Source of the DNA: Acanthosepion lycidas
Taxonomy: Eukaryota > Mollusca > Cephalopoda > Sepiida > Sepiidae
Direction: 5' to 3'
Assembly: GCA_963932145.1 (NCBI GenBank)
Contig: OZ010599.1
Location: 49,521,787-49,585,786, forward strand
Length of the DNA: 64,000 nucleotides
In this document: piece after piece, positions 31,754 through 43,532 of the stretch
Numbering within the stretch: the stretch's first letter is position 1
Layout: every line of letters starts with the position of its first letter
Translations under genes and position numbers: made by a program
Notes under the pieces: generated by a model
Databases searched by the model: none
What the model saw: only the letters and a program-made list of their open reading frames with translations
What the model was told of the DNA's origin: nothing

Positions 31754-33140
31754 GTGATACAAAAAGAACTGTCCCATTTCGGACTATCCAAACCAAACAG
31801 AAATTTTGATCCCTTAAATAGAGAAATCTTGAGAGAGACTGGATACAATGATAAAGAACTGATCCATCAAATACAGACGAATACACCTCTTCTTACAAAT
31901 GATCAGAGAGTCATATACAATGAGATTATGTTAAGAATCAACAATTCTGCTTGAAGAATTTTCTTTTTGGGTGCTCCTTGAGGTACTGGCAAAACGTTCC
32001 TAACTAATCTTTTTTTACCTTCAGTTAGGGTACAAAGAACAGTGACTTTAGCAGTAGCATCATCTGGAATAGCAGCTACTTTGCTTACTAGTGGAAGAAG
32101 TGCTCACTCAACATTTAAACACGACTTGGTCTATAATGACATCCATTGTGCAACATAAATACAAGTACAAACCTAACCAATCAGGTGACTTTCTTTATAG
32201 TCTGTGATGAGTGCACTATGGCTCACAAGGGTGCATTTGAGGCTTCAGACAGAACACTGAAAGATATCAGACATAATGATAGACTCGTGGGAGAAGTAAC
32301 AATTCTGCTATCTGGAGATTTCAGACAAACACTCCCTCTTGTCAAACGCGGAACAGTTGCAACAGAACTTCGTGTCTCCCGGAAAAGTTCTTATCTGCCG
32401 GATCATATTGAAAAACGCTTTTTGACCACTAATATGGGAGTGAAATTCAATGGAGATGGGGCAGGAAAGGAACTTAGTGACCTCCTTTTAAAAATTGGCA
32501 ATGGAGAAATTTCACAAGATCAAGATGGCCAAATCGGCTTTCCTGAAGGTTTCGGCACTCTGATCAAAAGCATTGAGGAATTAATTTTTAAAGTATATAT
32601 ATATCAGATAACTTCCAGAATACAGATTGGTTGTGTGAGAGAGCAATTTTGGCTTCCATAAATGAAAGAGTACAGATCATCAATCATGCAAGATATCCCA
32701 ACAGAAGAAAGGACATATCTATCCAATGATACAACTATGGCTCCAGACGAAGCAGTTAACGTTCTTCCAGGAATGACATCACACAAGCAGTACCATTAAT
32801 GCTGCTAAGAAATTTTCATCCTCTAAAGTTATGTAATGGTACACATCATATTGTGAAGAAAATGTTACCTCACTTATTGGAAGCTCTTATTATAACTGGT
32901 CAAGGTAAAGGAGATTTCAAGAATTTCATTGATTCTAACAAATATGCCTTTTGATTTTAAACAATTGTAATTCCCAGTTAGAGTAAATTTTGTAATGACT
33001 ATTAATAAATCACAAGGTCAAACAATGAAAGTTACTGGACTTCACCTTATGCAACCCTGCTTTTCTCATGGTCACTTATATGTTGTGTGTTCAAGAGTTG
33101 GAAATGGAAGGACTTTATTTATACTTGCTCCAAATTAAAA
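31754..33140 (+). pseudogene. Helitron PIF1-type helicase remnant
   Basis: Frames in order: NREILRETGYNDKELIHQIQ and PLLTNDQRVIYNEIMLRI; then FFLGAP, a TGA at 31979-31981 in place of the next Walker A glycine, and GTGKTFLTNLF. ASSGIAATLLTSGRSAHSTF follows, then FIVCDECTMAHKGAFEASDR (Walker B, 32146-32661) and VTILLSGDFRQTLPLVKRG. Past a frameshift comes TINKSQGQTMKVTG (33000) and CFSHGHLYVVCSRVGNGRT (helicase motif VI, about 33055-33110). The order is complete for a superfamily 1B PIF1 helicase, so the gene was full length before decay. It would unwind the donor strand during transposition. Confidence 0.9.
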
Positions 33141-33414
33141 AAAAATGTAGTTTATCCTGCTGCATTACAGCAAGAATTATTTAAGAAAAAACTTCATTTT
33201 GATTTCAATTTTTTCACCATATGTTTTTCATTCATAGAAACATGTATTTCATTTTTTTCAATACCTGTTAAATACTATTCAGTTTCACTGTTTCATTGGT
33301 TTAAACATGGCTGAAATTCTAATGTTTAGCTATCTGAATAAATACAAATGTTTTTAAATTTTTGTTTCAAAGATTTCAGGTAGTAAATATATCTTACTTT
33401 GTGAAGCGATAGCG

Positions 33415-33433
33415 AGCAGGCGTAACCTGCTAG
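33415..33433 (+). mobile_element. Probable Helitron 3' terminus
   Basis: A 6 bp stem (AGCAGG, loop CGTAA, CCTGCT) is directly followed by, and overlaps, CTAG before a T. Helitrons end in a short hairpin and CTRR next to T. It lies ~300 bp beyond the helicase on the same strand, the expected place. The hairpin usually sits a few bases before CTRR, so the overlap is unusual. Confidence 0.55.
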
Positions 33434-33719
33434 TATTTAATAAAGCTACTTTCCTACGCAAAATAGAGCTAGCGAACCGGATGCAGCCCGTGAGACTATC
33501 TAGTGCAGTCTGATAGGGGTTTTCAAAATAGCAAATATTTTGTATTCATCAGAATAATTTGGGTGATTTATCGAGTACCAAAATTCAATTTTGTGGAAGC
33601 ATAATTTTATTCAACCAATATTGTATTCCCTAATTAATACCTTCGTAGAAAAAGCAAGTATTTTCCTATTTATTTCTCTCTGTAGAATAGTTTCTATATC
33701 ACTCGCATTGAAAATTCTA

Positions 33720-33799
33720 TTAGGTTTGTGCAAAAATAATATCGTTTTTTGACGTTAAAAAATACGTCAAAAAACGATATTATTTTTGCACCAACCTAA
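33720..33799. mobile_element. 80 bp mariner-type palindromic MITE (copy 2)
   Basis: Exactly 80 bp with TA on both sides (33718-33719 and 33800-33801). The arms pair over 36 bp with one mismatch in the outer end (GGTTTG at the left, GGTTGG at the right by complement) around TAAAAAAT. The outer ~21 nt equal copy 1, while the inner arm (GTTTTTTGACGT) differs, so it is a distinct subfamily. Confidence 0.85.
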
Positions 33800-34240
33800 T
33801 ATTTCTGGTTTTATCCAGACGAGAGAAGAATCAAATTAAAGTTTGCAACTCCTTTTGAATTTCCCGCGTCAGTGACGGAAAGGAGTGAATGGGAAGTGAG
33901 GGCCAGCATTTCCCTGTCCTCCATAATGAGTGACAGAAAGGATGAAAAAATCCGACTCAATAAAATTCTCTCAGAAAATGATAATGACTTTGTTAGTTGT
34001 CGGGAGTGAGTGCAATGAAAAAAATGATATTTTGCCACACTGCTCTGTTAGTTGTTCTTACAAGTAAGTCAGGCAAGGTCATCAGCGTTCATCACTTGAT
34101 GTTATCTAACCAATTCTTTTGTTAGCCGCTGCTAATGAAATATGATAATATACAAAAAAATGTTCGGCTCTGGCCTTCATTAAAATTTAACACAGGTAAG
34201 CGGAAAATCAGACAGAAAAATTAAAACTTGAGTTATTTGT
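33800..34240. other. No gene recognised
   Basis: Moderately AT-rich sequence. The 75-codon minus frame at 33811-34038 has no recognisable domain. Confidence 0.4.
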
Positions 34241-34242
34241 AT

Positions 34243-35370
34243 ATATATCTCCTTCCATGGTTTCTGCTATCATCTCTAATCTGAATCCACACAAAGCATG
34301 TGGACCTGATGATATCCCTGTAATAATCCTCAAAAAATGTGCTCCTGAACTGGTTCCTGCTCTCTCTAAACTGTACAATAAATGCCTCACTGACTTTTAC
34401 TATCCTGTTTGTTGAAAATTCTACTCTGTTGACCTAGTCACTAGGAACTCAGGTGAACCGTCTGACCACTCGAACTATCGATCTATTAGCTTTCCACTAC
34501 TTCTGATGACATAACCGTTTACTCCTGTCTCGATAATAAGTCTGATCAGTTCGAAAAGGTGAAATTAAATGTGATATAAAAATGACCTACATTTTGTTGC
34601 TAACTGAGGCAAGGAGTGAACGAAACTTCGTACTATTAATCACCTGAAAGGCTTCTTCTTGCCTCCCACCAGTATGGCTGACGGTAACACCCATGTGAGT
34701 GAATCGCTATGCCTTCTCGGTCTAAGATTCTCAGCTACATTGAATCCAATGCTATGTCTTCTGCTAAGAAAGTCTTGAATTATGTCGTGCTATACAATCT
34801 TTATCTCCAGAACCTATATTATATTATATTCGTCCATGCTTTGGATATTCTGGTCTGGTGCACTCAATGTACATTTCAAAATTCCTGATAAAATCCAAAG
34901 AAGAATCAGCAATATAATTGGTCTTGATCTGACATCTTGACTTTAGTCATTTTCCCACTGCCGTAATGTAGCTTCCCTGCGCCTTTTCTATAAATACTTT
35001 CATGGTAATTTTTCGGGTGAACTTTCATCTATCGTACTTAAAGTTTATGAATTTAAGTGTAGTACTAAATTGGCAGTAAAGGTCTCATCAATTCAAAGTT
35101 GAATTGGCTAGATGTGACCATAAGTTCTGTACTAACAGTTTCTTTTCTCTCTCTTCTGGCTTCATGTTTTCCAGCCAACTTTGGTGTACAAAAATTTAAA
35201 TGCAAGGTCAATCGTTCTCTACTGTCTACTGAATCTTCTATTCTTCTCATTCTCTAATATTTCTCTCTTCTTTTTTTCTTGTTCTTCTCTACTCTGTATG
35301 TAACCCCTTGTGTCTTAGTGGCTTTACTGCCTTTCATGATATGATTAAAAAAAAAAGAGGAAAAAATTTA
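34243..35370 (+). pseudogene. CR1/Jockey-like LINE remnant with 3' end
   Basis: The start reads SAIISNLNPHKACGPDDIPV, then ILKKCAPELVPALSKLYNKC and SNYRSISFPLL, the first conserved RT region of CR1/Jockey-type LINEs. The catalytic middle is deleted or unreadable between about 34510 and 34830. The C-terminal region resumes with KIPDKIQRRISNIIGLDLTS and ASLRLFYKYFHGNFSGEL (34860-35030). The element ends in a T-rich 3' UTR, CTTTACTGCCTTTCATGATA and a short A-run (35345-35357). Several stops and frameshifts. An internal deletion of about half the RT explains the short length. Confidence 0.8.
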
Positions 35371-35479
35371 CATTTCAAGAGTTAAAACCTTCCTAACAGA
35401 TTTGTCATAGACAAGTGTCTATGTTAGCTTATGGCCCGTCTATATTTCTGAGATGAGGTATTATGTACATTATTTACAT

Positions 35480-36180
35480 TATTCGGACTATTGCTCCCAT
35501 CTTTGTCGCCATATTTATCACAACGTTTCCGCCGTTGTACACTCCGGCCTTCTTGAGGATATCTGGGTATGAATTTCTGGGTATTATAAACCTAAACCTG
35601 TGAGATCATGTTGAGATCATAGACAAGGAACACCAGTGGAAAATTCGTAAACTTAAGGAATCAGCACATATGCTAGGCCACAAAAATCTCCTGAGCCGAC
35701 CAAGCATAGAAATAAATACAATATGGGAACCAGTAATAAGGAGTGCCAGAGAAAACCAATGATAACAACAAAGTTGCAATATGAGATCTGGTAAAAACAT
35801 GATGTGATAAGAGCAAAATTGCAATATGAGCACTGGTAAAAATGATTGCTGAAGACATTAGGTTTATAATACCCAGAAATTCATACCCAGATGTCCTCAA
35901 GGACACATGGCACAGTGGATAGAGGCATTGGTTAGATCCAGTGACAGGACCCAAAGAGTGTGAGTTCAATATGGAGAACTTTCAGAGGGAAATTAACAGG
36001 AGATAACTGACATCCATCAAACATAGCACGTGGAACTAGAACAGTCTACCCCAGTGAGTGAAATAAAGGGTTCAGTTCGACATTTCAACCACCTGAAGAA
36101 GGCCGGAGCGTACAACGGCCGAAACGTTGTGACAAATATGGCGACAAAGATGAGGACAATAGTCCGAATAATGTAAATAA
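35480..36180. repeat. Composite repeat with inverted arms, tRNA-like segment and hammerhead-like core
   Basis: Left arm 35480-35605 (minus) and right parts 35858-35895 and 36088-36175 (plus) are inverted copies. Shared blocks are TATTCGGACTATTG, GGCCGGAGCGTACAACGG (or a variant) and CCCAGAAATTCATACCCAGA. Between them on the plus strand are TGGCACAGTGGATAGAGG (A-box-like, 35909) and GTGTGAGTTCAAT (B-box-like, 35958). At 36093-36125 the order is CTGAAGA, stem GGCC..GGCC, GAAAC, which matches the invariant positions of a hammerhead catalytic core (position 7 is variable). I could not find a convincing third stem. Confidence 0.6.
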
Positions 36181-36734
36181 TGAGCCTATGACCCATTTTA
36201 TAATTGACATTTGTCCAAGTTTCATCACAGTCTTAGTTCAACTCCACAATTTGTTTTCTTACTATACTGAAGATTGTGGTCACCAATTTAAAAGCTTCCA
36301 CTACCTGTTCCCTGCACCTTTGTTTGTGTTCCCACCTTTTTTTCTCTCTCAGCTGTTCTCTTGTCTATTTCATTTTTACGAAGATCGAGTGGTAACGAAA
36401 GCGAGCAACGTACACACAAAATAAAAAGTAAAAAAACCGTTTCTTTTAAAAGTCGTTGGTTTGAGATATTTTTTTCTTTCTACGGAATCTAATGATGCTG
36501 TTTGTTTAGTATTCTCTTTTTAGCACTTACGATAAAAATAATTTAGTCATAAACAGAAATCCAATGTGTACAACTCGTTTTTTTGTCACATTTTTATTTT
36601 GAACAAGTTCAATTTTTTTTAGTATAAAATAAACGCCATAATTACAGTTTTTAAGAGAAAATAAAAAAAAAGCAAGATATTCGTTTCCTATCTTTTTTTT
36701 GCGTTTTTTTTTTTTTTTTTTTTTTAGCAATTTA
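36181..36734. other. No gene recognised
   Basis: AT-rich with long T-runs (36705-36725). The 78-codon plus frame at 36188-36424 is hydrophobic and Phe-rich without a domain. Confidence 0.4.
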
Positions 36735-36799
36735 TTAGGTTGGTGCAAAAATAATATCGTTTTTTGACGTTAAAAAATACGTCAAAAAATGATATTATT
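36735..36799. mobile_element. Truncated mariner-type palindromic MITE (copy 3)
   Basis: The left arm is intact: TTAGGTTGGTGCAAAAATAA preceded by TA (36733-36734), then the GTTTTTTGACGT inner arm of the copy 2 subfamily. The right arm stops after GATATTATT and lacks the terminal ~15 bp. Confidence 0.8.
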
Positions 36800-37199
36800 A
36801 CTAAATATTTCAAATGTATTGTTCTATTGACTTTAAATCAAATTTTAGGGATTATTCTTTTCATATATTTTATTTCAAATATATCTACAACAAATATTGA
36901 GCCATCATTTTAGAAAGCAATGCGTTAATTTAACCTGCCCCCTTTTTCTCAAGCGACCTAAATTCCGACAAAATGATTTATTCAATCGGCCAGTGTAGCG
37001 AAAGAGTAAGAAAGTATGTGGCGAAAGATCACAAAATCTAAAATGCCTTTTTTTTTAAAAAAAATGCAAAAGAAAAAAAAATAACAAAACTGCCTGCTTA
37101 AACAAAAAACAATGCACAATCTTTGTTTTAATTATACCTCCTATGTATTTTTTGCGCCATTTTTTCACTCAGTAATTTTTAATGTAAAAATTTACTCTT

Positions 37200-38000
37200 T
37201 TCTGCGAGCAATGTGGCCCTTCAAATTTTTTAAATGGTGCCTTAGGCACCTCCATTTGCTCATTGAAAAAACAGCACTGCATGATGAAAAAATACCCCAA
37301 ACTTAATAAAAACAAAATTTTATCGTCAAAATGTTTGTTATTTATTAAAAGGAAAGACCAAAAAAAGTATTTTTTTAATTATTTTAAAAATGTTTTAAAC
37401 CTTTCTAACACATTTTAAATTTTGGTTAAAAATCTTGTTTTTTTTGTTTGTTTTTTTCGTCAGCGAGTGATGTAATCTTTACAATTGCGCTTTTTTTCAG
37501 GTGAAAAATTAACAAATTTAACATCTTTCTATTTGATTTGAAAATTCTGGAAAAAAACAAATAACTGTCGCATTTTAATTAAATTTTCAGGGCTTATTCA
37601 CAGATGAATGAAATTATTTTTGAAATTTTTTGTTTTAGAAAATCTTGGTAATTTTTTTTTTTTTACATATGTTAACCCCACCACCACTTACTTACTTAAT
37701 TACATGAAATTTCGCGAAATTAAATTTTCTTTCCAAAACGTTTTTGTTAAAAGTAGGACTCTTTGGAGAATGTAAATCATCCTTTTTTTCCAAACTTTTA
37801 TTATTTTTACTGAAATCTGCTCCGAATGGTAAACTAAAAAAAAACGTAATAAAACTATGATATTATTTTATATTAGAATAGCTTTTAATTGCTTTTGTAA
37901 ATAATAGTCTTACGAAAAAATATTACGATGAATAATGAATTTTTCCAAGAATTTTTACATTTTTTTTTAATTATAATAATTTATAATAATCTAATCGTTT
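37200..38000 (+). repeat. AT-rich dispersed repeat, copy C
   Basis: Landmarks in order: TGCCTTAGGCACCTCC, GCATGATGAAAAAAT, CTTAATAAAAACAAAATTTT, ATCGTCAAAATGTTTGT, GGAAAGACCAAAAAAAGTAT, TTTTTTTCAGGTGAAAAATT, TTTTCAGGGCTTATTCACAG, TTTAGAAAATCTTGGTAAT and TTTCGCGAAATTAAATTTT. The reverse complement of 10010-10700 and parts of 2690-3420, 47340-47960 and 48180-49110 follow this order. Non-coding. Confidence 0.7.
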
Positions 38001-41000
38001 AAAATTCTGCATTACTTTCTTTTAGGTGATATTGTAATAAAATGAAAACTATATTTACGAATCAAAGATTGAAAAGCTTAATATACAGCGTTTTACTAGA
38101 ATATTTTTTAAATAATTTTTTTTTTTATTTTAACCATTCCTATTTTTCATCTATGGCAGCCTATACGTGATATTATTATGAAAAGGTAACACGTAAGAGT
38201 TGTCTTTCATTTTCAGAGAAATTCGCTTGTCTGCAATTCGTTATTCATTGCATGTTTACTTCTAAACTTTAAAATTAAAAATAAAGATATTTAAAAATAT
38301 AAATTAATAATAGATGTTTCATAAATTATTGAATTAGTTCTATCATGATATTATTAAATTTTTAAATTAATCTAAGAAAATTTTAATATTTTTTTCCTAA
38401 AACATCTTCAAATGTAACTAAAAGTCAATAAAATATTAGATAATTGCTGAAAATATGTCAATTTGTAAAAATTACTAGGTAGTTAAAAACCAAAAAACAT
38501 GCGTTCACTTTGATTTCGTAAATTTATGTCAGTTCTGGCCATCACTTCGAAACTCATCAATAACGTCAATAAGACATAAGAAAAACAGGACCCGTCTTTA
38601 AGAAATGCTTGTATATTACTTTTTTATGCTATAAGTAAGTAATATTTGTTTAAAATCAGATTAATTTAACTTTAAATTTGTTAATTTTACTCAACTAATG
38701 TGTCACAAGTATATATATTTTAATTTTGGAAGATACAAATTTCTTAAAAGCGAGAAAACAGATTTTTTGAAATCGAACAAATATTTGACATTCCAATCTA
38801 TATAATTTCTAATTGAAATGCACCAGAATAATTTACTTACTTGAAATAATAAATTTAATCCTTTAGCTTTCAATTAATGATAAAATAAATCTTCAAGAAT
38901 GCGTTTTCATTTTAAACCTTAGTTATCGAAAATTTACCGAATTAGTCACGTACAGATTTCCCACAGATATTTTTTACCCTCAGTAAAATATGTTGTATGT
39001 TACAAATACAAAGATATATTTCAATTATACTGCATACACATTTTTAATGTATTTTTTAAGTGTGATTTTTTTCTTTTGTTTGAAATTGTTCAATTTGTTC
39101 TCCATAAAATCTGGAAATACGACGACTCAATTTCCTTCACCTTGCAACAAATATCGCAGGATTTCAGTAAAATACTTTGACACTATGTTTTTTATTAAAC
39201 TAACGACAAGAACGAATTTAACGAACAATAAGGTACCATAGCAAAAAGGAATCGAAAAATAACTTTTCATCTTCCCAAAATGTTTATACACACTTTCAGA
39301 GAATTTCTTTTTCATTAAAAGAATTTCATAAAGACTAAAATAGATTGTAATCAGAATGTACAATATCTAATGAATGTGGTGGATGAATGAAAATTACCAA
39401 CCAAGCTGTAAAAATGCTTTTCAGGCCATGAAAGAAACATTCTGTCTAATGTTAGCCAAACTGAACATTATGCACTTCTCTTAACTCATTTCAACCGTTT
39501 TTGTCCATTCCTGCTCCAATTGGTCTAAATGGATACAGTACTTGTTCGAAGGGATCATTTGGCTCTACGGAAAGAGATTATGGCCGTATAAACGGCATTA
39601 CCTATGAAGACCGGACGTTTGGTTCTGTTAGTGGTGGTTCATTTCGTTCGCCCCCTATCTCTTGCGTTCCGCATTTTGTAAAGAATCCCCATTTCATCCT
39701 TCATCAATTTTTTTTAGAAATGGAAAACTTTTGTTAAGTCTAAACTGCAAATCTAACACAATAGAATTTTTTCTCCGCTAAAGTTATGTGAAAGTCATAC
39801 ATCAAAATGACTAACACAAGGGTTGAAAATAATTTTCAACGCTTGATTTGGATAATGTTGATTATTTTCAAGTAATGTCTTGAATTGACCATTGTTAATT
39901 TGAACTGTTTTTTTTCCTATTATGAGCGAAAAGTCACCATCAGTAAACTTTGCAAATCACTGTTGACATATTCGATCATTCACAGTATCTTTTCAATAAA
40001 ATACATTTTTCTGTGCTTGAGTCGCATTTTTATCTTACTATAAATAAAATGTAACATGCTTGAAAATATTGCTTATATTCATCTCAATTTTGGTAATTTG
40101 ATAATGCTCGGTACTAATAATGAAAGCTGTAATTATACTATTAAAAGTGATCTATTTTAATGGAGTTAATTAAAACTAATGCTATCTAATGAGAAGAAAC
40201 AAGGAATTTTGAAACTTTAGGACCCTAAGAAGCGATTTATTAATATGGCTAATAAAAATTATTAATAATAATAAATACTAAAAAAGTATGTAGATAACGT
40301 GAGGATGCCAAACCCAAAATACGTGATAAGTGTATGTATACTTTATAATATTAAAAGGCTAATGTCTATATTTCACTCTGTGTCAATTTATGCTAAAACA
40401 TGTACATGACAATGAAACTGAACGATAATAATATACGGTTTTTAAATTTTAATAGACACGCCCACTAAATATAAATCCAATAGAAAATAAAGGAAGAATT
40501 TTCTCCAGTAGGCACTGTCGTTGTTTTATCGCATTATTCATTTTTCCATCCAGAAAATGCTGAAGGAATAATAACTATACCTAATATTTGCAGGTATGAA
40601 AATGGAAAAGATATCGACAATAAAGAAAGAAGGTTTTAAAATGTATTGAATTCTTCTGCTGCTGCTGCTGATGATGATGATGACGATTGAAATGATAACC
40701 TAGGCGTTGTTTCTAAAGCCTACTCATAAATTACTCTAATAGAGGACAGTAAACATTTAAGTTGACCACCAGACAAAACAACAAACTAATCAGGGCGAGT
40801 CAACATTTTGCATGAATGAAAAACTAATTACCTTTTCCTCGAAGTCACCAAATATACACAATGAAAACGTAAACTAGTTGAAATGTTGTCATTTGTGGCG
40901 CAGTTAACCCATCAACTTCCTGCTTTAAATATCAAAACAAAGTGCGCGAAATTTGAAAGTCGATAAACTATCCGTACACACAAGACAAATAAATACATCC

Positions 41001-41900
41001 TCAAGAGAATTATTAAAGCGAAAGTCAATGGCATTTTCTTTTGTTATCAAATACTGATGGTGTAATGGCTGCAATCTTTATTCACATTAGGACAATGGAT
41101 AAACGCCTACACATCAATATCAAGAACACTCCTTTGTACTCATTTGTTATCATGTTTGTCTGGCTAATTAATTCATGCTGAATACATTTCTAATTAGCGG
41201 CTTCATAACTGTGACACTGTGTCAAACCTAGCTCAAATTAGTCTGTATAGATATATTAAGAATTATTGAGTGTAGATTTCAGTACTATATTAAGGATACT
41301 CCGAAGAACTTTGGACGTTAACGTCATTGATTTATGATATAAGTCAGTGTAGGTGTTTTTTTGTTTTGTTTAGTTTTTTCATTATTCTGTTTTCAGACTG
41401 TCTTCATTTTACTTGTTTTGAATCAGTTCTAGTGGCCTTATGTTATATTATACATCTGATGATCTTTGGGTATCTGGTGCTCCTTAGAGGTCAGTACTTT
41501 CTTCTTTTTCATCTCCTGGAAAAGAAGACTACAGGTACAAAAATTGGAGAATAATTGGTGTTAACGAGGAAACAAATAAGAGGATCTGATGAAAAACATC
41601 TACTCATATCACAAATGGTCAATGTTTATTTTGATGTGAAGGCTGATTTTTTAATGGCTTTTTTTGTCACAGCTGACCTTAACTGTTAAAATTATTATTC
41701 CATTAATTTCCATATGGCATTAAAATGTCCTTTTTTAAATAAATTCATATGTACAACTTTTTTCAATTTACATTCTCTCCACAAACAGATATTGTTTATT
41801 TTGTCAATTCAACAAGGATAATAACTTTGTGATGTTCTTTAATTCTAGAAGAAAGCGATTGGTCTCTCTGTGTAACACGTGCACACAAAAACACGTGCAC
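38001..41900. other. AT-rich, no gene recognised
   Basis: About 3.9 kb of AT-rich DNA. The 78-codon frame at 39501-39737 (IGLNGYSTCSKGSFGSTERD) lies in a small GC-richer island and may be a transposon scrap, but I cannot place it. A (TGC)n(TGA)n run at 40655-40685 is the only simple repeat of note. The remaining frames are short and low complexity. Confidence 0.45.
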
Positions 41901-41917
41901 ACAAAAACACGCATATA

Positions 41918-42204
41918 CCGTGTGTAACAGCAAGATTGTATAAATCGTATGACAGCAAAATTGTTCAATTGTTACATTAAGGTTTGAAACGTTGTATATT
42001 AGAAATGATTAAAGATATCTTACTGGAATTCTACGAGGTTTTTATAACACTATCGGACTCTACTTTGAGCAATAATAATGCATAATTACTGTCTAAACTT
42101 AACAGAAGAATCGTGATGAAATCGATCATAAATGAAAATGACATGTTCATGATCAATTAATCATAGCTAAGGATCAGAAGCTCATGAAGGATTAAAATAA
42201 AGTT

Positions 42205-42273
<69 letters not shown>
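41918..42273 (+). repeat. Microsatellite-bracketed repeat, unit U1 and (TA)n
   Basis: The unit starts CCGTGTGTAACAGCAA and runs ~290 bp to a (TA)n tract at 42208-42273. Its interior aligns with the reverse complement of 57376-57660: AGATATCTTACTGGAATTC, ACGAGGTTTTTATAACACTA, GATGAAATCGATCATAAA and CATGAAGGATTAAAATAAAG-like blocks. Upstream are CACACAAAAACACG repeats, a degenerate (CA)n. Confidence 0.7.
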
Positions 42274-42275
<2 letters not shown>

Positions 42276-42438
42276 AGGAAAGAATGAGTAGCTCTGAAAG
42301 AGTCTGCCCCAAAGTAGCCTACTAAAGTGATCAATGCCATAAGAAATGAAAGAGCTTCAATATTTATTTAAAAACCAGGTTGGCAGTGACTGGCCACTAT
42401 TATCAGTTTCATGTATTTCTACACAATCTTCAGGCTCT

Positions 42439-43070
42439 GTCAAAGGACCGAGTCGCAACTCAGGAAAATTATACTGAGAAGTGTCGGACTGAGGAACAAC
42501 TGCCCGAGACCGCGACCTCTCATTGTAATAGAGAAAGGGATCGGTACCAGCGCAACCGACGGTTGCCGAGGCTCGGGGAATCTTTATTCCTTGCACGGGT
42601 GTACTCGCTCGGGCAATTATTGTTCTTTGCCAGGGCGTACGCGTTCGGATTCGCCACATTAAACCGACTGTGTGTCACAACCTGACCTCGTGGGGGTTGA
42701 GTAAATATAAATTACTCTCGATTAGTTTGTAACACGTTTATTTATCATCTTTCAGTTGCGTCTCTGTCTTTGGGCAGAGTGCGCCCAGGGGCAGTTCAGT
42801 CAAAGGACAGAGTTGCAACTGAGGAATATTATACTGAGAGGTGCCCAGCTCTAGAAAACAGCTGCCCGAGGCCGCGTTCTAATCATTTATACCAGAGAGA
42901 GGGATCGGTGCTCGCACCGAGGCCAGCGCAACCAACGTTTGCGGGGGTTCTGGGAATTTTTGTTCCTACCCCTGGTGTACGCACTCGGGCTCCCCACATT
43001 AAACGGACAATGTGTCACAACGCAACTTCGTGGGGAAGGGGGTCGAATAAATACCAAATTACTATAAAGT
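42439..43070 (+). repeat. Two-unit direct repeat, ~280 bp each
   Basis: Units 42439-42720 and 42799-43070 are collinear, sharing GTCAAAGGAC.GAGT.GCAACT, TTATACTGAGA, CTGCCCGAG.CCGCG, AGGGATCGGT, CCAGCGCAACC, CACATTAAAC, TGTGTCACAAC and CTTCGTGGGG-like blocks. They are GC-richer than the surroundings. They could be a tandem repeat, or two LTR-like ends left with 78 bp between them. No ORF crosses them convincingly. Confidence 0.75.
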
Positions 43071-43074
43071 AGAG

Positions 43075-43454
43075 CTGGGGCTTTTTAATCTCAGAATTCG
43101 TAGGAGAATTGAGCTCCAATTTTGCATTTACTCATATAGATTCTATAAGTTTTACTTAATTAGCTATTATGTTTCTCTAACTTTTCAAATGTTGAATGTA
43201 TAACTAATTCTAATTTCTCTTTTCCCATCTTTACACTATATTAATTTTATCTTATAAATTGTCCTCTGTTCTGTCACCCATGAAATAAAAATAATTGTTT
43301 GTACGGAAAATAAAGATCTACGTACATCAAATCGTCATTAAATTAAGTGGCAACAGAAGAATTATCGTTGAACTTTTAAAAGGTAAGCTTAAACAGTAAT
43401 TCAATACTTAAATCCAACGATCAATTTTGAGTTCTTCTGTAGTTTATTAATGCC
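43075..43454. other. No gene recognised
   Basis: AT-rich apart from 43080-43130, which is an inverted copy of a ~70 bp segment at 28880-28950. Confidence 0.4.
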
Positions 43455-43494
43455 TATCGCATCTACTCCTTCCTAGGAAGGAGTAGATGCGATA
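43455..43494. repeat. Perfect 40 bp palindrome without spacer
   Basis: Arms of 20 bp (TATCGCATCTACTCCTTCCT and its complement) meet with no loop and no mismatch. A second stem-loop follows 39 bp later. Confidence 0.95.
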
Positions 43495-43532
43495 TTGTGA
43501 TGATGGCCAAACAAATAGTCCCCTCCACAGGA

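Noticed and set aside
40655-40685. CRISPR-like or coding triplet repeat
   Set aside because: Plain (TGC)n(TGA)n microsatellite without spacers or a frame.
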